Below are positions 45,095 to 53,034 of a DNA stretch of 64,000 nucleotides, one piece after another. The stretch spans positions 124,001 to 188,000 of the forward strand of contig JODP01000018.1 of the NCBI GenBank assembly GCA_000719025.1. Direction: 5' to 3'. The DNA is from Kineosporia aurantiaca JCM 3230 (GTDB lineage Bacteria; Actinomycetota; Actinomycetes; Actinomycetales; Kineosporiaceae). Both the position numbers and the translations under genes were made by a program. Position 1 is the first letter of the stretch, and each line of letters begins with the position of its first letter. Below the pieces are notes generated by a model. The model did not search any database. It had not been told where the DNA came from and saw only the letters and a program-made list of their open reading frames with translations.

Positions 45095-46657
45095 ATGTCC
45101 TCACCTCCATCACCCTCGTCACCGGGCGGGGCCGGCCGGTCGACCGACGCCGGGTCCCGCTCCGGACCGGACCCGGTCCTCACCGTCCTGGCTCCGCTCC
45201 TGATCGAACGGGCCGCCCTGGCCCGGGCTCTGCCCGGGAACACCCGGGTGATCCACACCGGGATGGGCCCGGCGAAGTCGCAACGGCTCGACCCACCGCC
45301 CGGTACCGGACCGGTGGTGATCACCGGAGTCGCCGGCGGGTTGCGCCCTGACCTGCAGCCCGGCGATCTGCTGGTGGCCACTGAGATCCGGGGCGACGGC
45401 CCGGCCATCCCGGTGCCCTCGGCCCACCTGCTGGCCGGCGCCCTGCGCCGCCTGGGCCTGCGCGTCCACCTCGGCCCCCTGCACTCCTCCCCCACCGTCG
45501 TGCACGCGGCCGACCGGGACGGCTTCGGTGATGCTCTGGCGGTCGACATGGAGTCGGCTTGGCTGGCCCGGCGGATCCAGGGCCGGCCATTTGCGGTGCT
45601 GCGAGCGATCGCCGACACGACCGACAAGCCGCTCCTACGGCCGGGCACTCCGGTCCGCTCATTCCAAGCTCTGCGCGCCCTGCGTCACGCCACCCCTGCG
45701 CTCACCGCCTGGGCCGCCGTTGCCGGTGTTCCCCGGGAAGTAGTTCTCGCCGCACCCCGATCGTTCTGCGCTGGGGTAGAACGCGCCATCGAGATCGTCG
45801 ACAGATGCCTTGAACAGTTCGGGGCGCCTGTCTACGTCCGCCGTCAGATCGTCCACAACACCCAGGTGGTCCGCGAACTCACCGAAAAGGGCGCGGTCTT
45901 CGTCCAGGAAGCCGACGAGGTACCCGAGGGCGAAGTGCTGGTGCTGGCCGCCCACGGAGTCGCCCCGAGCGTCCGTAAACAAGCCGCCGAACGCAACCTG
46001 ACCGTCGTCGACGGTACCTGCCCGCTGGTCAGCAAGGTGCACGCCGAAGTGCGCCGCTTCGCCCAACGCGGTGAGACCGTCTTTCTGGTAGGGCATTCCG
46101 ACCACGAAGAGGTGGAAGGGACGCTCGGTGAGGCACCGGAGAACGTGGTGGTCGTGGCTACCGAGGACGAGGTGAACCTCGCCTCGGTGGCGGATCCCGA
46201 CCAGGTCTCCTACGTAACCCAGACCACCCTCTCCCGGCAGGACACGTCCCCCGTCATCAAGGCCCTGTCCGAACGGTTTCCCCGGCTGAAGGCCCCGCCC
46301 ACCGAGGACATCTGCTTCGCCACCACCAACCGCCAGGCCGCGGTCACCGCGATCGCCCAACAGGTGGACCTCGTCATCGTGGTCGGCTCGGCCAACTCCT
46401 CGAACTCCCGGCGCCTGGTCGAGGTGGCCCAGGCCGCCGCCGGCACCCGGGCCCGGCTGATCGACGACCCGACCGAACTCGACCTCACCGATCTGGCCGG
46501 CGTCCACCGGATCGGCGTCACCGCGGGCGCCTCCGCGCCGCCGGACCTGGTCGACGCGCTGATCACGAACCTGTCCGGCCTCGGCCCGGTCTCGCAACGC
46601 GAGCACCGGGTCACCGACGAGACCGTGACCTTCTCGCTACCCCCTGGAGTGAGCTGA
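45095..46657 (+). CDS. Fusion of HpnG-type nucleoside phosphorylase and IspH (HMBPP reductase)
   Basis: 520 residues. Residues about 25-205 are a purine-nucleoside-phosphorylase-like domain: VVITGVAGGLRPDLQPGDLLVATEI and ALAVDMESAWLARRIQGRPFAVLRAIADTTDKP. This matches HpnG, which removes adenine from adenosylhopane. Residues about 213-520 are a complete IspH with all three iron-sulfur cysteines, C225 (APRSFCAGVERA), C309 (DGTCPLVSKVH) and C407 (DICFATTNRQ), plus VGHSDHEEVEGT and GSANSSNSRRLVEVA. IspH makes IPP and DMAPP, the last MEP-pathway step. No stop, start or frameshift separates the halves. It joins precursor supply to side-chain processing in one polypeptide. Confidence 0.92.
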   Translation: MSSPPSPSSPGGAGRSTDAGSRSGPDPVLTVLAPLLIERAALARALPGNTRVIHTGMGPAKSQRLDPPPGTGPVVITGVAGGLRPDLQPGDLLVATEIRGDGPAIPVPSAHLLAGALRRLGLRVHLGPLHSSPTVVHAADRDGFGDALAVDMESAWLARRIQGRPFAVLRAIADTTDKPLLRPGTPVRSFQALRALRHATPALTAWAAVAGVPREVVLAAPRSFCAGVERAIEIVDRCLEQFGAPVYVRRQIVHNTQVVRELTEKGAVFVQEADEVPEGEVLVLAAHGVAPSVRKQAAERNLTVVDGTCPLVSKVHAEVRRFAQRGETVFLVGHSDHEEVEGTLGEAPENVVVVATEDEVNLASVADPDQVSYVTQTTLSRQDTSPVIKALSERFPRLKAPPTEDICFATTNRQAAVTAIAQQVDLVIVVGSANSSNSRRLVEVAQAAAGTRARLIDDPTELDLTDLAGVHRIGVTAGASAPPDLVDALITNLSGLGPVSQREHRVTDETVTFSLPPGVS

Positions 46658-46658
46658 C

Positions 46659-47663
46659 ATGTCCATGCCGATCCATCAGAACGCCGTGCTGGCCACCTTC
46701 TTGATGAAGCAGAAGCTGCTGCGGCGCAAAAAGTTCGCCCTGCTCCTGGAGCTGGAGCCGCTGTTCGCCTGCAACCTGAAATGCGCCGGGTGCGGCAAGA
46801 TCGCCCAGCCCGCGCACCTGCTCAAGCAGCGGATGCCAGTGGAACAGGCAATCGCCGCGGTCGAGGAGTGCGGCGCCCCGATGGTCTCGATCGCCGGCGG
46901 CGAACCGCTGATGCACCCGCAGATCGAGGTGATGGTCAACGAACTGCTGGCCCGCGGGAAGATCGTCTTCCTCTGCACCAACGCCCTGCTCCTACCCAAG
47001 CACCTGCACCGCTTCACCCCGCACAAGAACTTCTCCTGGATGGTCCACATCGACGGGCTGCGCAAGCGGCACGACGAGTCGGTGAATCACGTGGGCGGTT
47101 TCGACGCGGCCGTGGAGGCGGTGAAACTGGCTCAGTCCAAGGGGTTCCGGGTGATGACGAACTCGACGATCTTCAGCAACGACACCCCGGAGGACGTGAT
47201 CGCGCTGCTGAACTTCCTGAACAACGACCTGAAGATCGACAACATGCAGATCTCCCCCGGGTACGCCTACGAGAAGGCGCCGGACCAGGACCACTGGCTG
47301 GGCGTGGACCAGACCCGGAAGCTGTTCTCCGAGGTGTTCGCGGACGGCCGGCGCAAGAAGTGGCGGCTCAACCACTCGCCGGTGTTCCTGGACTTCCTGG
47401 CCGGTGAGATTGACCTCGACTGCACCGCCTGGGCCATCCCTTCGTACTCACTGCTGGGCTGGCAGAAGCCGTGCTACCTGATGGACGACGGTTACGCCGA
47501 GTCCTACCAGGAGCTGCTGGAGGAGACGGACTGGGACGCTTACGGCCGGGGTAAGGACAGCCGCTGCGACAACTGCATGGCGCACTGTGGGTATGAGCCC
47601 AGCGCGGTTCTGGCCACGCTGGGGTCGCTGCGGGAGACCATTCGCGCGGCAGCGACGGCCTAG
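46659..47663 (+). CDS. hpnH: Adenosylhopane synthase HpnH (radical SAM)
   Basis: 334 residues. Radical SAM enzyme that adds the 5'-deoxyadenosyl group to diploptene, giving adenosylhopane, the first step of the extended C35 side chain. The 4Fe-4S motif CxxxCxxC is C38, C42 and C45 (FACNLKCAGCGKIAQ), followed by the GGE motif SIAGGEPLMHPQI. A C-terminal cysteine group (CDNCMAHCGYEPS) may bind another cluster or zinc. One base after the fusion gene; the next gene is on the other strand. With HpnG this gives ribosylhopane; no hpnO aminotransferase is seen in the window. Confidence 0.96.
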   Translation: MSMPIHQNAVLATFLMKQKLLRRKKFALLLELEPLFACNLKCAGCGKIAQPAHLLKQRMPVEQAIAAVEECGAPMVSIAGGEPLMHPQIEVMVNELLARGKIVFLCTNALLLPKHLHRFTPHKNFSWMVHIDGLRKRHDESVNHVGGFDAAVEAVKLAQSKGFRVMTNSTIFSNDTPEDVIALLNFLNNDLKIDNMQISPGYAYEKAPDQDHWLGVDQTRKLFSEVFADGRRKKWRLNHSPVFLDFLAGEIDLDCTAWAIPSYSLLGWQKPCYLMDDGYAESYQELLEETDWDAYGRGKDSRCDNCMAHCGYEPSAVLATLGSLRETIRAAATA

Positions 47664-47670
47664 CGACGGG

Positions 47671-47706
47671 GGCGGCGCCACTTCTTTGTCGACGGATGGC
47701 GCCGCC
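47671..47706 (+). terminator. Terminator of the hopanoid operon
   Basis: GGCGGCGCCA at 47671-47680 pairs over 10 bp with TGGCGCCGCC at 47697-47706 around a 16-nt loop, beginning 8 bp after the hpnH stop. It lies between convergent genes and could serve both. Confidence 0.75.
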
Positions 47707-47718
47707 TACCCGCGCTCG

Positions 47719-48417
47719 CTAGGCGGTTGCGGCCTTTTGGCCTCGGGTGATCCGCAAGTTGATCCCCTCACGGCGGAAGGTGCGGACGCCCCACCAGGTG
47801 CACAGCGCAATGGTCAGGCCGGTGAGCAGCGGGCTGAGCAGGCCCCGGGAGAGCAGCCCGGCGTCTACCCCGAAGCGCAGGAAGCCCAGGTTCATCCCCG
47901 CATCGGCTATTCGGGAGAGCCCCCAGACCACGGCCACCTGGCTGAACAGGCGACGCACCGCCCGGCGGTTCAGCACGTGCGCCGGCAGGGCGACGAAGTC
48001 GCGGGCCAGGCGCTCGGTGATCGGCCGCCCGACCAGCGCGCTGCCGAGGAACAGGGTGGCCATCACGATCGATCCGAGCACCGGCTGGACCAGGAACATC
48101 ACCGCGCTCGAGGTGGCCAGGGCCAGGCAGGCCCGGCCCGACAGCATGCCCGCGCAGAGCAGCAACGTGCCGGGCATCCGGCGCTCGGAGAACCAGCGGA
48201 CCGCCACGATCAGCGCACACCAGCCGAGGGCGGCGCACACCGCCTGGGTCAGGCCACTGGTCCGCAGCAGCACCGCCATCAGCACGGTCGGCACGATCAC
48301 GGTCTCGGCCAGCAGGCGCCCGGCCCGCAGCAGGGTGGGGCCGAGCTCGGCAATCTCCACGGTGACGTGCGGATGACGGGGGTGATGGGGTGCACTGCCC
48401 GACGCGTGTCTCAGCAT
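47719..48417 (-). CDS. VC0807-like membrane protein
   Basis: 232 residues with about five transmembrane helices (LLAETVIVPTVLMAVLLRTSGL, LGWCALIVAVRWFSERRMPGTLLLCAGML, SSAVMFLVQPVLGSIVMATLFLGSALVG, and near the C-terminus LLSPLLTGLTIALCTWWGVRTF, in outline). The segment GRPITERLARDFVALPAHVLNRRAVRRLFSQVAVVWG resembles the VC0807 family. The ATG at 48417 is preferred over a longer frame that overlaps the SDR gene. Function unknown; it is convergent with the hopanoid operon. Confidence 0.65.
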   Translation of the reverse strand: MLRHASGSAPHHPRHPHVTVEIAELGPTLLRAGRLLAETVIVPTVLMAVLLRTSGLTQAVCAALGWCALIVAVRWFSERRMPGTLLLCAGMLSGRACLALATSSAVMFLVQPVLGSIVMATLFLGSALVGRPITERLARDFVALPAHVLNRRAVRRLFSQVAVVWGLSRIADAGMNLGFLRFGVDAGLLSRGLLSPLLTGLTIALCTWWGVRTFRREGINLRITRGQKAATA

Positions 48418-48445
48418 GACCTCACTCGTTGCTCTCGAAGCGGTT

Positions 48446-49204
48446 TCAGCTCTTTCCGAAGCGGCGCGCGAGACGACGATACCCGCTTGGAGACAGGGCC
48501 CGGACCCGCGGCGCGAGACCGAGCCAGCGCGGGACGATGGTCTCGGTCCGCCCCCGCTCGATGGAGACAACGATGGCCCGGGCCACCCTTTCGGGTGCGA
48601 TCAGGCGCGGAAAACGCCTTGTGTACGGCACTCCCCGGCGTTCGAAGAACCCGGTGTCCACCACTCCCGGAACCACGCTGGACACCGTGACCCCGCGGCT
48701 GTGACATTCCTGTGCGAGCGCCTCGACCAACCCGCTGATCCCCGCCTTGGTCGCCGAATAGGCCGCCTCACCAGGCACTCCCGTCAACCCGGCGATCGAC
48801 CCGACGAAAGCCAAATGCCCCCGGCCGCGTTCCAGCAGACCGGGCAGGAGCGCCCGCGAGAGCAGCATCGGTGCAGTGAGGTTCACCTGCACCAGATCAA
48901 TGATGGACGCCGGCGAGCTCGCCTCATACCTTCCGGCCAACCCGACCCCGGCATTGGCGACCAGCCCGTCCACCCAGCCGTGCACGTTCATTGCTTGTTC
49001 GGCGAGCCGCTCGCACTCATCGGGAACCCGCAGGTCTGCGACCAACGGCGTACCCCCACAGCCGGCCGCCACCTTCTCCAGCGCCACCGCGTCCCGCCCC
49101 GACGCGATCACCCGCGCACCCCGCTCGGCCAGCAAAGCGCATGTCGCAGCACCAATTCCACCCGATGCCCCGGTCACCAGCACCACCGAGCCGGAGAGAT
49201 CCAC
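48446..49204 (-). CDS. Short-chain dehydrogenase/reductase
   Basis: 252 residues, classical SDR. Cofactor motif TGASGGIG at 10-17, NAG in LVANAGVGLAG, catalytic Ser in VGSIAGL and Tyr-x3-Lys in AAYSATKAG. The C-terminal region is basic (RALSPSGYRRLARRFGKS). NAD(P)H-dependent oxidation or reduction of an unknown substrate; many actinobacterial members act on lipids or ketones. The downstream membrane-protein gene starts 28 bp away and may share its transcript. Confidence 0.9.
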   Translation of the reverse strand: MDLSGSVVLVTGASGGIGAATCALLAERGARVIASGRDAVALEKVAAGCGGTPLVADLRVPDECERLAEQAMNVHGWVDGLVANAGVGLAGRYEASSPASIIDLVQVNLTAPMLLSRALLPGLLERGRGHLAFVGSIAGLTGVPGEAAYSATKAGISGLVEALAQECHSRGVTVSSVVPGVVDTGFFERRGVPYTRRFPRLIAPERVARAIVVSIERGRTETIVPRWLGLAPRVRALSPSGYRRLARRFGKS

Positions 49205-49280
49205 CCGATCCTCCTACCCACAATCCACACCCACCCTTCAAACTACCCCCACCCCTCTATTTCTCCCCCACCTTTCCCTC

Positions 49281-49413
49281 GTGATCATGCACTTCCGCCC
49301 CCGTGATCATGCAGCCCCCGCCCTTAAACAGCAGCCGGAGGTGCGCCCCCACCCCCTTTCGTGATCATGCACTTCTTCCCCCGTGATCATGTACATCTTC
49401 CCCCGTGATCATG
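49281..49413 (+). repeat. GTGATCATG units with 22-bp spacing (array 3)
   Basis: GTGATCATG begins at 49281, 49303, 49361, 49383 and 49405. The first two and last three are each spaced exactly 22 bp, with a 58-bp interruption. The last copy contains the stop codon of the GNAT gene (TCA at 49409-49411 on the reverse strand). Fillers again read CACTTCTTCCCC. Confidence 0.85.
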
Positions 49414-49927
49414 GAGTTTTCCCCGGCTGGTCTTCCCCTTCCCACATCCCCGGCGCGCGATAGATCCGCAGGGGCAGCCGACGTCCGTCCGCTGTCTCCC
49501 AGTCCGCCGTTCCTCGCTCGACCAGCTGCCATCCGAGCCGCTCGTACAACGCGATGGCCGACCCGCCGTCCTCAACGACATCGAGTACGAGCCCAAGCCC
49601 CTGCTCTCTGGCCCACTCGGTGACGGCCTCCAGCAACCGGGCTCCGAGAGCAAGCCCCCGGCCCCGAGCCGCCGGAGACACGAACAGCCGCGTGACGCCG
49701 GCCGGACCCTCGCCATCCGCAACCACTCCCACGTGCCCGAGCAGTCCGGTTTCCGGGTCTTCCGCCACCCACGCCCGGGCCAACCCCGGCGGACTCAGCC
49801 AACCCTCCGGATCTTCCGGCCAACGCGACGGATAGCCATCCTTCAGATGCACCTCACGCAGCATCTCGACCAGCGCCGCCATCTCCTCGGCCCGCCTCGG
49901 ACGCACACCGACCAATCCCTGCGCCAT
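49409..49927 (-). CDS. GNAT-family N-acetyltransferase
   Basis: 172 residues with the GNAT fold: N-terminal ALVEMLREVHLKDGYPSRWPED, the acetyl-CoA loop FVSPAARGRGLALGARLLEAV (R-G-x-G-x-A/G) and ALYERLGWQLVERG. The substrate is unknown. Its stop codon lies inside the last unit of repeat array 3, so its final codons (GKTP) run into the repeat edge. The gene faces a sigma-factor gene upstream across 80 bp. Confidence 0.85.
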   Translation of the reverse strand: MAQGLVGVRPRRAEEMAALVEMLREVHLKDGYPSRWPEDPEGWLSPPGLARAWVAEDPETGLLGHVGVVADGEGPAGVTRLFVSPAARGRGLALGARLLEAVTEWAREQGLGLVLDVVEDGGSAIALYERLGWQLVERGTADWETADGRRLPLRIYRAPGMWEGEDQPGKTP

Positions 49928-50007
49928 CTATCCTCGCTCCGTACCGCGGCCCCGAAGATTTTCCTGGGCCGACCTGACATCCTGCTCTTCGGTGGCGTTT
50001 ACCTTCT

Positions 50008-50619
50008 GTGAAGCGAGAACCCTTCGAACGCGTGGTCGAGCGCCATGGCCCCACCGTGCTCCGGGTCTGCCGGGCCGTCGTGGGGCCGGTCGCGGCCGAC
50101 GATGCCTGGTCAGAGACCTTTCTCGCCGCCCTCACGGCCTACCCGGCGCTCGCTCCGGACAGCAACGTCGAGGCCTGGCTGGTCACCATCGCGCACCGCA
50201 AGGCCATCGACCAGATCCGCCTCGCCGCCCGGCACCCGGTCCCGGTCGGGGACCTGCCCGACCGCCTCGACCGGCTCGACGGGCCTGACCGACTCGACCG
50301 GCCCGACTGGCCGGGCGGCAGCGATCCCCCCGCCGGCATCGACGAGGTCGCCCTTGGGCACACCCTCGCCACCCTCGCTCCGCCTTCCGCCGGTGGACTG
50401 CAGGCAGCCGCTCCTGATCAGGACCACCGGCTCGATCCGTGGCCGGCCGTGCTCGGCCTGCCTCTCCGCCAGCGCCAGGCCGTCGCCTACCACCACGTGG
50501 CCGGGCTTCCTTACACCGACGTCGCCGCCATCCTCGGGTGCTCAGTCACGGCCGCCCGCCGCGCCGCTTCCGACGGTATTGCGGCACTCCGCAATGTTTT
50601 TCAGCAGGAGGAATCATGA
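50008..50619 (+). CDS. Sigma-70 family RNA polymerase sigma factor (ECF-like)
   Basis: 203 residues from a GTG start. Region 2 is visible in TVLRVCRAVVGPVAADDAWSETFLAALTAY and VEAWLVTIAHRKAIDQIR, region 4 in LPLRQRQAVAYHHVAGLPYTDVAAILGCSVTAARRAASDGIAALR. Between them is a linker with repeated RLDRLDGPDRLDRPDW. The next gene (Ogt-type repair protein) overlaps by 4 bp, so they are expressed together. No anti-sigma gene is visible. Control of an alkylation-response promoter is a reasonable inference. Confidence 0.85.
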   Translation: MKREPFERVVERHGPTVLRVCRAVVGPVAADDAWSETFLAALTAYPALAPDSNVEAWLVTIAHRKAIDQIRLAARHPVPVGDLPDRLDRLDGPDRLDRPDWPGGSDPPAGIDEVALGHTLATLAPPSAGGLQAAAPDQDHRLDPWPAVLGLPLRQRQAVAYHHVAGLPYTDVAAILGCSVTAARRAASDGIAALRNVFQQEES

Positions 50620-51614
50620 CTATTTTCTGGGATCCGGAAACTTCGCACCTGGCCGGCCCGTACGGCTCCGTCGAGGTGGCCTTGCGAGGGGTGGGGGCGT
50701 GGCCTGGGCAGGTGGGCGCGTACGTCGAGCGATCGAATTCGGCTGGCTGCGGCACCGGTGAGGATGAGGGCCGGGGCGATGGCTCGATGCTCCTGTTTGA
50801 GTCGACCCCGATGCTCCAGTTCAACCCGATGCTCCAGTTTGAGCGGACACCCGAGACGGGCCGCAGGCTCAATGCCACCACTCCGGCCACCACTCCAGCC
50901 ACTCCGGTCGCCACTCCGGTCGCCACTCCGGTCGCCACTCCGGTCGCCACTCCGGTCGCCACTCCGGTCGCCACTCCGGTCGCCACTCCGGTACGCGCAC
51001 TGATCGACCTTCTGGATCGGGGACTGGGCGACCAGCCGGCCGGGGGTCAGGCCGAACTGCGCGCCCGACTGGCCCGCGCAGCTGGTGAACGTGACCTGAT
51101 CGATGTGGCATATCGCACGATCGAAACGGCGCTCGGTCCGCTCCTGCTGGCCTCAACCTCGGTCGGTCTGGTCCGGGTCGCCTACGCCGTTGAGGGACAT
51201 GACCAGGTACTGACCGACCTGGCCGAGCGGATCGGGCCGCGGGTTCTGCACGCCCCCGGCCGGCTCGATCAGGCCGCCCATCAAATCGACGAGTACCTGC
51301 ACCGCGACCGCCGCCAGTTCGACCTCCCCCTCGACTTCCGTCTGGCCAGCGGCTTCCGTCACGCCGTGCTGGCCCACCTGCAGGACATCGACTACGGCAG
51401 CACGGCCAGCTACGCCACCGTCGCCGCGGCTGCCGGTAGCCCTCGGGCGGTCCGGGCCGTCGGCACTGCTTGTGCCCGCAATCCGCTTCCGGTCGTGGTG
51501 CCGTGCCACCGGGTCGTCCGCAGCGACGGCACTCCGGGGCAGTACGTGGGTGGGCTCGACGCCAAGCTCACCCTGCTGACCATGGAGTCCGCACCGGCGG
51601 GGGCGAAGGGGTGA
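50616..51614 (+). CDS. ogt: Methylated-DNA--protein-cysteine methyltransferase (Ogt type) with repeat-containing N-terminus
   Basis: 332 residues. The C-terminal 165 residues are an Ogt/Ada-type suicide alkyltransferase: the DNA-binding segment SPRAVRAVGTACARNPLPVVV and the acceptor cysteine C297 in PCHRVVRSDGTPGQYVGG. It takes O6-alkyl groups from guanine. The first 170 residues are atypical: an opening MTIFWDPETSHLAGPYGSVE, two PMLQF repeats and eight ATPV units from a 12-bp tandem repeat, then a helical stretch. ATG overlaps the sigma-factor stop, with AGGAGG a few bases upstream. The family's usual length is about 165-180. Confidence 0.92.
   Translation: MTIFWDPETSHLAGPYGSVEVALRGVGAWPGQVGAYVERSNSAGCGTGEDEGRGDGSMLLFESTPMLQFNPMLQFERTPETGRRLNATTPATTPATPVATPVATPVATPVATPVATPVATPVATPVRALIDLLDRGLGDQPAGGQAELRARLARAAGERDLIDVAYRTIETALGPLLLASTSVGLVRVAYAVEGHDQVLTDLAERIGPRVLHAPGRLDQAAHQIDEYLHRDRRQFDLPLDFRLASGFRHAVLAHLQDIDYGSTASYATVAAAAGSPRAVRAVGTACARNPLPVVVPCHRVVRSDGTPGQYVGGLDAKLTLLTMESAPAGAKG
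50898..50993 (+). repeat. 12-bp tandem repeat in ogt, eight copies (ATPV)
   Basis: GCCACTCCGGTC repeats eight times from 50898 to 50993 with only the last base changed (GTA). As the unit is a multiple of three, copy-number change leaves the frame intact and only lengthens or shortens the ATPV linker. Confidence 0.92.
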
Positions 51615-51708
51615 GCGGCGATGGCCGAGTGCACCCCCAAAACGTCCGCAGATCGAGAAAGACGCACAGGAAGAGGCATAGGGGCGGTCGGCGATTTAGG
51701 GTCACATC

Positions 51709-53034
51709 ATGATCACGGATACTGCTTTCACCAAGCGTCAGCGCGCCCGAATCATCGTCGTCGGGGCGGGCTTCGCCGGTTTCGAGGCCGCCCGGGGACT
51801 GAGCAGAGCCGCCGGTGACGCGGCCGAGATCGTCCTGATCAACCCGACCAACTACTTCCTCTATCTCCCCCTCCTGCCCGAGGTGGCGGCCGGCACCCTG
51901 GATCCTCGCCGGATCGCGGTCTCGCTGGCCCGGACCCTGCCGAACGTGCGGCTCGTGCTGGGCTCGGTCGAGCACATGGACCTCAACGCGCGGACCGTGA
52001 CCTACATAGACGCGGAAAAGCAGACCGGCACCCTGGGCTACGACCGGCTGGTCCTGGCAGCGGGCAGCGTGAACAAGTTGCTGCCGGTGCCGGGCGTCAG
52101 TGAGTACGCGCACGGTTTCCGCGGTATCCCCGAGGCTGTCTACCTCCGCGACCACATCACCCGCCAGATCGCTCTGGCCGACACCACCGAGAACCAGGCC
52201 GAGCGCGACCAACGGTCCACGTTCGTGGTGGTCGGCGCCGGGTACACAGGCACCGAGGTGGCTTCGCAGGGCCCGCTGATCACCGACGTCCTGCTGGCCG
52301 GTCGCCCGCGCCTGGCCGGCCAGAAGGCCCGGTGGCTCCTGCTCGACACCGCTGAGCGCGTCCTGCCCTCCCTCGACCAGCGGCTCTCCCGGGCGGCGGA
52401 CAAGGTGCTGCGGCATCGCGGGGTCGAGGTGATGATGGGCGTCTCGGTGAAGGAGGCCACCGCCGAGGGTGTACGGCTGAGCAACGGGGACTTCGTTCCT
52501 ACCCGCAGCCTGATCTGGTGTGTCGGCGTCCGCCCGGACCCACTGGTCGCCGACCTGGGTCTGCCGCTGGACAAGGGCCGACTGGTCGTCGACGAGTACC
52601 TCACCGTGCCCGGCCACCCCGATGTCTTTGCCTGCGGCGACATTGCCGCGGTCCCCGACCTGACCATGCCCGGCCAGGTCACCGCGATGACCGCCCAGCA
52701 CGCCACCCGTCAAGGCAAGCGCGCGGCCCGCAATGTCGCGGCCTCTTTCGGGCACGGCGAGCGGGCTGCCTACAAGCACCACGACCTGGGCTTCGTCGTC
52801 GACCTCGGGGGCACCCAGGCCGCTGCCAACCCACTGCAGATCCCCCTCTCCGGCCTGCCCGCCAAGGCCGTCACCCGCGGCTACCACCTGCTCTCGATGC
52901 CCGGCAACCGGATCCGGACCGCCACCGAGTGGACCCTGAACACCCTCCTGACCCGAGAGTCGGCCGAGCTGGGCCTGGTCCGCGGCGCCGCCGTCCCGCT
53001 CGACACCCCCTCCCCCGAGATCCCTCGCTTCTGA
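51709..53034 (+). CDS. ndh: Type II NADH dehydrogenase-like NAD(P)/FAD oxidoreductase
   Basis: 441 residues. FAD-binding RIIVVGAGFAGFEAARGL at the N-terminus and NAD-binding STFVVVGAGYTGTEVAS in the middle, with INPTNYFLYLPLLPEVAAGTLDPR and VFACGDIAAVPDLTMPGQVTAMTAQHATRQG, typical of NDH-2. It transfers electrons from NADH to quinone without pumping protons. C-terminal basic and hydrophobic residues should attach it to the membrane surface. The start region itself contains CATGATCACGG, resembling an inverted repeat core; this may be coincidence. Confidence 0.92.
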   Translation: MITDTAFTKRQRARIIVVGAGFAGFEAARGLSRAAGDAAEIVLINPTNYFLYLPLLPEVAAGTLDPRRIAVSLARTLPNVRLVLGSVEHMDLNARTVTYIDAEKQTGTLGYDRLVLAAGSVNKLLPVPGVSEYAHGFRGIPEAVYLRDHITRQIALADTTENQAERDQRSTFVVVGAGYTGTEVASQGPLITDVLLAGRPRLAGQKARWLLLDTAERVLPSLDQRLSRAADKVLRHRGVEVMMGVSVKEATAEGVRLSNGDFVPTRSLIWCVGVRPDPLVADLGLPLDKGRLVVDEYLTVPGHPDVFACGDIAAVPDLTMPGQVTAMTAQHATRQGKRAARNVAASFGHGERAAYKHHDLGFVVDLGGTQAAANPLQIPLSGLPAKAVTRGYHLLSMPGNRIRTATEWTLNTLLTRESAELGLVRGAAVPLDTPSPEIPRF

